Shown here: positions 1 through 6,545 of the stretch, piece after piece
Layout of the letters: each line of letters begins with the position of its first letter
How positions within the stretch are numbered: position 1 is the stretch's first letter
Source of the DNA: Pseudomonadota bacterium
Lineage (GTDB): Bacteria > Pseudomonadota > Alphaproteobacteria > Rhizobiales > Hyphomicrobiaceae
Direction: 5' to 3'
DNA length: 6,545 nucleotides
NCBI GenBank assembly: GCA_003242645.1
Contig: QGVC01000207.1
Span: forward strand, 1-6,545
Program-made: the position numbers and the translations under genes
The notes under the pieces: generated by a model
Databases searched by the model: none
The model's input: only the letters and a program-made list of their open reading frames with translations
Told to the model about the DNA's origin: nothing

Positions 1-112
1 GTTCCGAGGTCAACCGGCGGCGACGCGATGAGTTTCGGCACACAGGCTGTTGCCAGCCGCGCAAATTTCGGCTTTTCCCGGAGCGGCGCAGAAACTGAAA
101 ATTGCTTCTAGT
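1..112. other. no supported gene; stretch downstream of the barrel gene
   Basis: I see no gene I can support here. Plus-strand frame 1 is open from base 1 to a TAG at 109-111 (36 codons), so the 3' end of a plus-strand gene entering from the left cannot be excluded. The translation shows no recognisable motif. On the minus strand there is no ATG and no convincing start with a ribosome binding site. The stretch lies just downstream of the minus-strand barrel gene and contains half of a small inverted repeat (see 92-119). Confidence 0.4.
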
Positions 113-127
113 TCAGTTTTTCAGTTT
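92..127. repeat. AT-rich 8-mer: one inverted and two tandem copies
   Basis: The 8-mer TTCAGTTT occurs twice in direct tandem (112-119 and 120-127), and its exact reverse complement AAACTGAA lies at 92-99. The copies at 92-99 and 112-119 can form an 8-bp stem with a 12-nt loop around the TGA stop of the minus-strand gene (113-115). On the minus strand no T-run follows the stem, so it is at best a weak terminator. The tandem copies encode the last residues of the barrel protein (KLKN). Confidence 0.35.
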
Positions 128-826
128 GTTCTCATTCATTTGCGCAGTGCTCGTTTCGCTGCAGGCGTCCAGAATGGCGGCGATCTGATCCGCAAGGGAC
201 AGCGAATCGGGCCTGAATGTCCGTTCGAAAACAGCTGTGCCAACGGTAAACGCATTCGCACCAGCTTCTGCCAGAGCCCGGATCTGTGCAGGTGATCGGA
301 TCGAGCCAGCCACGATCAGGTATCCGTCGCAGCCTAGTCCACGCCGCGCGGCGGCAACAAGGTCGAGCGGATCGGCATCGATCGCGCGGTACGCAAGGAG
401 GTCGGCGCCGGGGCACCCCAGGGCAGAAAACGCGCGGCTTTGCGCTTCGACTTCGGCGGGCGTTCCACTAAGCCGGGTGGGGTGGCCGATCGGCCGGCCT
501 GGAAAGGGGAAATAAGCGGTCTCGCTGCCCTCCAGGATCGACAAGATCTCCTCGACCTGCGTTCCTCCAAGGAGCCTGTCTACTCCGACATTGCGGGCAA
601 GCCGGGCCGCGCGAAGGCAGTCCTCAGGCTCGGTCGAGACGATCTCCATGTAAGCCAGTGCACCGGAGCGCCGGATGGCTGCCACGAGCTCTCGGATCAT
701 CGAGGTCCGGAGGCCGACGTCCTTGAAGCCGATATGGCGAAGTCCGAGCGACCGGATCGACTCGAGCACATCGAGCGGGGCCCCCACCGTGCGGTCCCCG
801 TGCGTGAGCATGAAAATGAAATCCAT
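113..826 (-). CDS. HisA-like (beta/alpha)8-barrel protein, function unknown
   Basis: This is a 237-residue soluble protein that reads as a complete TIM barrel of the ribulose-phosphate-binding superfamily, which includes HisA, HisF, TrpF and PdxJ-like enzymes. Strand-like segments appear in order: the N-terminal DFIFML, HIGFKDVG (31-38), AYMEIVS (58-64), DRLLGGT (83-89), DLLAYRA (142-148), LIVAGSI (170-176) and AFTVGTAVF (192-200). The last two resemble the standard phosphate-binding strands 7 and 8. YFPFPGRPIGHP (105-116) is a distinctive glycine/proline-rich loop that may lie near the active site. No signal peptide or membrane segment is visible. The ATG at 826 is supported by an AGGAG (minus strand, 840-836) 9 nt upstream. 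The last 15 or so residues are polar, AT-rich and look non-conserved. The gene is transcribed divergently from the regulator, which suggests shared control. A phosphorylated substrate is an inference; the fold call is fairly sure, the reaction is not known. Confidence 0.8.
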   Translation of the reverse strand: MDFIFMLTHGDRTVGAPLDVLESIRSLGLRHIGFKDVGLRTSMIRELVAAIRRSGALAYMEIVSTEPEDCLRAARLARNVGVDRLLGGTQVEEILSILEGSETAYFPFPGRPIGHPTRLSGTPAEVEAQSRAFSALGCPGADLLAYRAIDADPLDLVAAARRGLGCDGYLIVAGSIRSPAQIRALAEAGANAFTVGTAVFERTFRPDSLSLADQIAAILDACSETSTAQMNENKLKN

Positions 827-834
827 GAACGTCT

Positions 835-860
835 GCTCCTGAGCGCCAGGAGCGCCTCCT
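835..860 (-). promoter_or_regulatory. possible Shine-Dalgarno-masking hairpin upstream of barrel gene
   Basis: GCTCCTG (835-841) and CAGGAGC (847-853) form a perfect 7-bp inverted repeat with a 5-nt loop. In the minus-strand transcript its 3' arm contains the AGGAG ribosome binding site of the barrel gene. A second AGGAG in that transcript (860-856, within AAGGAGG) can pair with the same CTCCT (852-848) through a 3-nt loop. The two pairings exclude each other. The complementarity is seen directly; a control role is inference. Confidence 0.35.
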
Positions 861-967
861 TCGCGCAGAAGTCGAGATTAGCAGGGCTTGCGCGCCGGAC
901 CAGTGGCTTCCAGTCGCGGCAATGTCTTCTCCACCGAGATGAAACGTTCCGATCCGATGACCGGACA

Positions 968-985
968 TTGAAACGATTGTTGCAA
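968..985. promoter_or_regulatory. 18-bp imperfect palindrome, candidate operator
   Basis: TTGAAACGATTGTTGCAA is an inverted repeat with no spacer and 7 of 9 matching positions per half. It ends 29 bp before the regulator's ATG, in the region between two divergent genes. Such symmetric AT-richer elements are typical binding sites for dimeric or tetrameric regulators, and the adjacent RpiR-family protein is the obvious candidate. No clear -35/-10 pair was found beside it. Binding is not shown. Confidence 0.35.
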
Positions 986-1014
986 AAATGTGAACGCGAT
1001 GGTTTAGTTCAAGC

Positions 1015-1908
1015 ATGAGGATGACGTCGGTCGAAGATCGGTTGTTGTCGGCATTCGACGACTTGCCACCGCAGCTCCAGACGGCGGCTCGCTGGCTGCT
1101 CGACCATCGCGACGACGTCGCATTTCTTTCCATGCGCGAAGTTGCGCGGCGCGCGGCCGTGGCTCCCGCAACAATGACCAGACTGGCCCAGCGCCTCGGG
1201 TACGATGGCTTCGGCGGCCTTCGTGAGCTGTTTGCTGATGCTGTGCGGGCTCGTGCGGTGCCGTTTCGTGAGCGCGCCGAGGGGCTGACGGCGCGTCGGG
1301 ATCTTGATGGAGACAGCGCACTTCTCGCCGACACCCTGGCCGTCATTTCAGCGCATCTAAGGGCGCTGTCCGAGCCTGAAACCCAGGCCGCCATTGTTCA
1401 GGCCGCCGACATTCTGCAGCAGTGCGAGCGAGCCTACTGGGTCGGTGCGCGTTCAGGCTTCGCGCCGATGCATCTGGGAGCCTATCTGCTTTCCCTGATC
1501 GGCGAAAAAACGCGGCTTCTCGATCTGGCTGGCGGCATTGGCCTTGATGCCTTGGTGGACCTGACGCCCGCCGATGCTCTCGTCGCGCTGACGATTGCTC
1601 CTTATACCAAGACGACGGTCGAGGCGGTGGCCTTCGCAGGAGAACGCGGAACACGCATTATTGCGCTGACGGACAGCCGTACATCGCCCATCGCCAGGAA
1701 CGCGAGCGTTACGATCATCGTACCCACCGAGACGCCGTCGTTTCTGCACACGATGACGCCGGCGTTCCTTGTCGTCGAATGCCTGGCAGCGCTGGTCGCA
1801 GCCAGACGCGGGCAGCGCACCATTGATGCAATAGCCCGGGCCGAGGAGCTGCTGGACCGGCTAGGCGTCTACACCAATTCCCAATCAGCGAGGCGACGTA
1901 GGTCATGA
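1015..1908 (+). CDS. MurR/RpiR family transcriptional regulator
   Basis: This 297-residue cytoplasmic protein has the two-part layout and length usual for the RpiR family. An N-terminal helix-turn-helix domain (about 1-80) includes FLSMREVARRAAVAPATMTR (37-56), followed by LAQRLGYDGFGGLRELF, the typical end of this domain. A SIS domain (about 125-265) follows, with YWVGARSGFAP (141-151), DALVALTIAPYTKTT (187-201) and the strand IIALTDSRTSPIARNAS (215-231). SIS domains of this family usually bind phosphosugars or related metabolites. An in-frame TGA at 991-993 limits the start, and ATG 1015 is the first start after it, with ATG 1021 as an alternative. No good ribosome binding site precedes either, so the exact start is less certain. 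The stop overlaps the aminotransferase start (ATGA), so it is the first gene of the plus-strand operon and probably controls the locus. The sequence does not show whether it activates or represses. Confidence 0.92.
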   Translation: MRMTSVEDRLLSAFDDLPPQLQTAARWLLDHRDDVAFLSMREVARRAAVAPATMTRLAQRLGYDGFGGLRELFADAVRARAVPFRERAEGLTARRDLDGDSALLADTLAVISAHLRALSEPETQAAIVQAADILQQCERAYWVGARSGFAPMHLGAYLLSLIGEKTRLLDLAGGIGLDALVDLTPADALVALTIAPYTKTTVEAVAFAGERGTRIIALTDSRTSPIARNASVTIIVPTETPSFLHTMTPAFLVVECLAALVAARRGQRTIDAIARAEELLDRLGVYTNSQSARRRRS

Positions 1909-3245
1909 AAACCCGAATACTGCACCGGCGCATTCATGGGGACTTACCCATAGCGGTCGGTGGCCGTGGTATCGAAATTTTCGATAGCAACGGCAAGGCT
2001 TATATCGACGCTTCGTCTGGTGCGGCCGTGTCGTGCCTCGGGCATGGCCACCCGGCAGTCACGGAGGCTATCAAGGCCCAGCTTGATCGGCTGGCCTATG
2101 CGCACACCTCATTCTTCACGACGGATGTGGCCGAGCGGCTTGCGGATCACCTGATCGAGCATGCTCCCGCGGGGCTCTCGCATGTCTATTTCGTCTCCGG
2201 CGGCTCCGAGGCCATCGAGGCGGCGCTCAAGATGGCGCGCCAATATTTCGTGGAGCGCGGACAGCCGCAGCGCCGGCATTTCATCGCGCGCCGGCAGAGC
2301 TACCACGGCAATACGCTGGGAGCGCTGGCGGTCGGCGGCAACTTGTGGCGCCGGCAGCAATTCGCTCCGATGCTCTTCGAGAGCCATCATGTATCCCCGC
2401 CTTATGCCTATCGTGAGTTGCAGGAGGGCGAGACACTCGAAGCTTACGGTCAGCGGCTCGCAGCGGAGCTGGAAAGCACGCTCCAAAGGCTCGGGCCGGA
2501 GACGGTCATCGCCTTCGTTGCGGAAACCGTGGGCGGGGCGACACAGGGTTGCACGACGGCGCCGCCGGGCTATTTCCGGCAGGTCCGGGAAATTTGCAAC
2601 CGCTACGGCGTTCTCCTGATACTGGACGAGGTGATGTGCGGCATGGGCCGCACAGGCACACTTTATGCTTGCGAGCAGGAGGGTATCGCGCCTGATCTCA
2701 TCGCCATCGCGAAAGGGTTGGGAGCGGGATATCAGCCCATCGGTGCCGTCCTGCTCTCGGAGGAGATTTATGCGGCGTTTCGCGATGGCAGCGGCTTCTT
2801 CCAGCACGGCCATACCTACATGGGGCACCCCGTTGCCTGTGCCGCGGCGCTTGCCGTGCAAGAGACGATCCAGCGCGAAAATTTGCTCGACAACGTCCGG
2901 CAACAAGGCGAACGTCTGGAGCGAAGGCTCAGGGAGCGTTTCGCCAATCATCACCATGTTGGCGACATTCGCGGGCGCGGCCTGTTCTGGGCCGTTGAAT
3001 ACGTTCGCGATCGCTCAACGAAGGCCCCCTTCGATCCTGCACTCGCCGTGCATGCGCGGGTGAAGCAGGAGGCCATGGCCCGCGGATTGGCATGCTACGC
3101 CATGCCAGGCACGATCGATGGCAAGTACGGAGATCACAATATGCTCGCGCCGCCGTTCATCGTTACGAGCCGTGATATCGACGAGATCGTAGACCGTTTC
3201 GGCGATGCTGTGGACGCGGCGCTGCAATCGTTACCGGTGAAATAG
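1905..3245 (+). CDS. class III PLP-dependent aminotransferase
   Basis: This 446-residue cytoplasmic enzyme is a full-length fold-type I, class III (omega-amino-acid/ornithine type) aminotransferase. Hallmarks run in order: GHGHPAV (46-52) near the N-terminus, the phosphate-cradle motif [12 protein letters not shown] (97-108), YHGNTLGAL (133-141) with the ring-stacking aromatic, AETVGG (206-211), [11 protein letters not shown] (241-251) with the Asp that contacts the pyridine nitrogen, and [17 protein letters not shown] (265-281) in which Lys270 is the Schiff-base lysine. [14 protein letters not shown] (303-316) carries the Thr that binds phosphate from the partner subunit. The [14 protein letters not shown] segment (353-366) is also typical. 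No key residue is missing. Class III enzymes transfer amino groups, often from the terminal amine of an omega-amino acid, to pyruvate or 2-oxoglutarate; the substrate here is unknown. The start overlaps the regulator stop by four bases, implying translational coupling. Automated names such as aspartate aminotransferase family protein should not be read as a substrate. Confidence 0.93.
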   Translation: MKTRILHRRIHGDLPIAVGGRGIEIFDSNGKAYIDASSGAAVSCLGHGHPAVTEAIKAQLDRLAYAHTSFFTTDVAERLADHLIEHAPAGLSHVYFVSGGSEAIEAALKMARQYFVERGQPQRRHFIARRQSYHGNTLGALAVGGNLWRRQQFAPMLFESHHVSPPYAYRELQEGETLEAYGQRLAAELESTLQRLGPETVIAFVAETVGGATQGCTTAPPGYFRQVREICNRYGVLLILDEVMCGMGRTGTLYACEQEGIAPDLIAIAKGLGAGYQPIGAVLLSEEIYAAFRDGSGFFQHGHTYMGHPVACAAALAVQETIQRENLLDNVRQQGERLERRLRERFANHHHVGDIRGRGLFWAVEYVRDRSTKAPFDPALAVHARVKQEAMARGLACYAMPGTIDGKYGDHNMLAPPFIVTSRDIDEIVDRFGDAVDAALQSLPVK

Positions 3246-3263
3246 GTTTCACTTCCATCAACC

Positions 3264-3271
3264 AGGGAGGA
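3264..3271 (+). promoter_or_regulatory. strong ribosome binding site of the TAXI binding-protein gene
   Basis: AGGGAGGA lies 5 nt before ATG 3277. It is the best Shine-Dalgarno match on the plus strand of this window and fixes the start of the binding-protein gene. It fits the high expression usual for periplasmic binding proteins. Confidence 0.75.
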
Positions 3272-3276
3272 TCTGG

Positions 3277-4245
3277 ATGAAACGAGCGAGTCTATTTGCA
3301 ATCGCCCTATCTGCGATCGGTCTCCTGGCCGGTCCTGCTGTGGCCCAGCAGAATTTCATAACCATCGGCACGGGAGGCGTTACGGGCGTCTATTATGCCG
3401 CCGGAGGCGCCATCTGCCGCTTGCTCAACAAGGATCGCAAATCGCACGGCATTCGTTGCTCCGTCGAGAGCACCGGCGGCTCGGCCTACAATGTCAATGC
3501 GATCCGCACCGGAGACCTCGACTTCGGCATGGTGCAGTAGAAGGCCAATTACAACCCCCTGAAAGGCATCGGCCCGTTTGAGAAAGACGGCGCGTTCAAC
3601 GAGTTGCGGGCCGTATTCTCGGTTCATCCCGAGCCATTCACCGTGCTCACCAGGCGGGAAGCGAACATCAATTCGTTTGAGGATCTGAAGGGCAAGCGCT
3701 TCAACATCGGCAATCCTGGCTCCGGCACGCGCGCCTCGATGGAGCAGCTCCTCGCCGCGATGGGCTGGACCATCAACGACTTTTCGCTCGCCTCCGAGTT
3801 GAAGGCGGACGAGCATGGCCCGGCACTTTGCGACAACAAGATCGACGGGTTCTTCTATGCCGTCGGCCATCCGTCGGCGAATATTCAGGATCCTGTGACC
3901 ACCTGCAATGCGAAGCTCATTCCGTTGAAGGGGCCGGTTATCGACAAGCTGGTTGAGGAGCACCCCTATTTCGCGAAGGCGATAATCCCTGGCGGGCTTT
4001 ATAAGGGCAACCCCGACGATATTGAGACGTATGGTGTGCTCGCTACGCTCGTCACCTCGACGTCCACTTCGGAGGAAGTCGTCTATCAACTCGTGAAGGC
4101 AGTGTTCGAGAACTTCGACGAGTTCAAGAGGCTGCATCCGGCCTTTGCCAATCTGGAGCCGGAGAAGATGATCAAGGACGGCCTTTCGGCGCCGCTTCAT
4201 GACGGGGCGCTCAAATATTACAAGGAAAAAGGCTGGGTGAAATAA
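3277..4245 (+). pseudogene. TAXI family TRAP solute-binding protein, interrupted by in-frame amber stop
   Basis: The full frame spans 322 codons plus the final stop, the usual length for TAXI-type periplasmic binding proteins, but codon 88 is TAG (3538-3540). The part before it (87 residues) has a Sec signal peptide with a positive MKR start, a hydrophobic core and an AVA-QQ cleavage site after residue 23. It continues into the family motifs [13 protein letters not shown] (28-40) and [20 protein letters not shown] (64-83). The frame resumes directly with KANYNP and carries further hallmarks: [34 protein letters not shown] (GNPGSG at 145-150), [10 protein letters not shown] and a C-terminal [11 protein letters not shown]. 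Cysteines at 47, 61, 185 and 210 may form the two disulfides seen in relatives. No frameshift or second stop is present. In relatives known to me the residue after VQ is usually Ser, so one base change (TCG to TAG) would explain the stop. It could be a recent nonsense mutation, readthrough, suppression or a sequence error. A restart downstream (for example TTG 3604) would lack the signal peptide. Confidence 0.88.
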
Positions 4246-4265
4246 GACGCAGTCCAGGTTAGCTG

Positions 4266-4303
4266 TCCGACCGGAGTTCGCACTCTTTGCGCCTCCGGTC
4301 GGA
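4266..4303 (+). repeat. 11-bp stem-loop between binding-protein and permease genes
   Basis: TCCGACCGGAG (4266-4276) and CTCCGGTCGGA (4293-4303) are perfect reverse complements. The 16-nt loop can form a further 4-bp helix (CGCA 4279-4282 with TGCG 4288-4291). No T-run follows, so it is not a standard rho-independent terminator. Stem-loops at this place in transporter operons often stabilise the binding-protein mRNA or reduce expression of the downstream permease; that role is inferred here. Confidence 0.6.
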
Positions 4304-4312
4304 TGCTATAAA
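4304..4312 (+). promoter_or_regulatory. possible extended -10 promoter element before the permease gene
   Basis: TGCTATAAA (4304-4312) matches an extended -10 (TGn plus TATAAA, one mismatch to TATAAT). The -35 position falls in the stem-loop and matches poorly (TCTTTG at 17 bp spacing). If used, transcription would begin about 8 nt before the permease ATG, leaving almost no leader. This is a single weak hit, noted because such AT-rich matches are rare in this GC-rich window. Confidence 0.2.
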
Positions 4313-4326
4313 GGCGTAGGCTGAAC

Positions 4327-6545
<2,219 letters not shown>

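Noticed and set aside
980..1008. Sigma-70 promoter for the regulator (TTGCAA, 17 bp, TTTAGT)
   Set aside because: It matches only 4 of 6 and 3 of 6 consensus positions, too weak to call.
440..1018. Plus-strand open frame of 192 codons antisense to the barrel gene
   Set aside because: It runs opposite a recognisable barrel gene, shows no domain of its own and ends inside the regulator start. It is a normal by-product of GC-rich coding sequence.
624..1394. Minus-strand open frame of 256 codons across the divergent intergenic region
   Set aside because: It overlaps the barrel gene in another frame and lies antisense to the regulator's helix-turn-helix region. Its Arg/Ser/Ala-rich product shows no family signature.
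2109..2957. Minus-strand open frame of 282 codons antisense to the aminotransferase
   Set aside because: The plus strand carries every catalytic motif of the aminotransferase, and the antisense product has no recognisable motif.
3538..3540. Pyrrolysine-type recoding of the TAG
   Set aside because: No pyrrolysine genes are in the window, the locus looks alphaproteobacterial where pyrrolysine use is not expected, and a single-base nonsense change at a Ser position is simpler.
3307..4200. Minus-strand open frame of 297 codons opposite the interrupted binding-protein gene
   Set aside because: It is uninterrupted, which is tempting given the amber on the other strand. The plus strand holds the signal peptide and all TAXI motifs, while the antisense product is Arg/Leu/Glu-rich with no family features.
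3604..4245. Independent gene starting at TTG 3604 after the amber codon
   Set aside because: No ribosome binding site precedes it, it lacks a signal peptide and the first lobe of the binding protein, and it continues the upstream frame exactly. It is better read as the rest of the interrupted gene.
4266..4312. Rho-independent terminator after the binding-protein gene
   Set aside because: The stem is strong, but no T-run follows, and the permease frame starts only 24 bp later.

Overview
The base composition, the proportion of GC-ending codons and the protein types suggest a GC-rich alphaproteobacterium, probably of the Rhizobiales. This is an inference from composition and gene content; no taxonomic marker is present. 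The window holds one small catabolic or uptake locus with a divergent layout. No tRNA, rRNA, CRISPR array or mobile element was seen.

Layout: bases 1-112 hold no gene I can support. A (beta/alpha)8-barrel protein of the HisA/ribulose-phosphate-binding-barrel type lies on the minus strand (113-826). A 188-bp divergent intergenic region (827-1014) follows and carries candidate control elements. The plus strand then has four genes in a row: a MurR/RpiR-family regulator (1015-1908), a class III PLP-dependent aminotransferase (1905-3245, overlapping the regulator by ATGA), a TAXI-type TRAP periplasmic solute-binding protein (3277-4245) and a TAXI-type fused TRAP permease (4327 to beyond the window end).

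How the genes may work together (inference): the TAXI binding protein would capture an organic acid or amino-acid-like solute and hand it to the fused permease. The aminotransferase would move an amino group to or from the imported compound, and the barrel enzyme would act on a phosphorylated or related intermediate. The RpiR regulator, sensing a ligand through its SIS domain, would control both directions. The substrate cannot be read from the sequence.

The most striking point is an in-frame amber codon (TAG, 3538-3540) at codon 88 of the solute-binding protein gene. It lies in an otherwise intact and well-conserved reading frame, at a position where relatives usually have serine, and one base change (TCG to TAG) would explain it. 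Unless the stop is read through, suppressed or a sequence error, the transporter has lost its binding subunit while its permease frame stays open. Other points of interest are a possible Shine-Dalgarno-masking hairpin upstream of the barrel gene, an 18-bp imperfect palindrome before the regulator, and an 11-bp stem-loop between the binding protein and permease genes.
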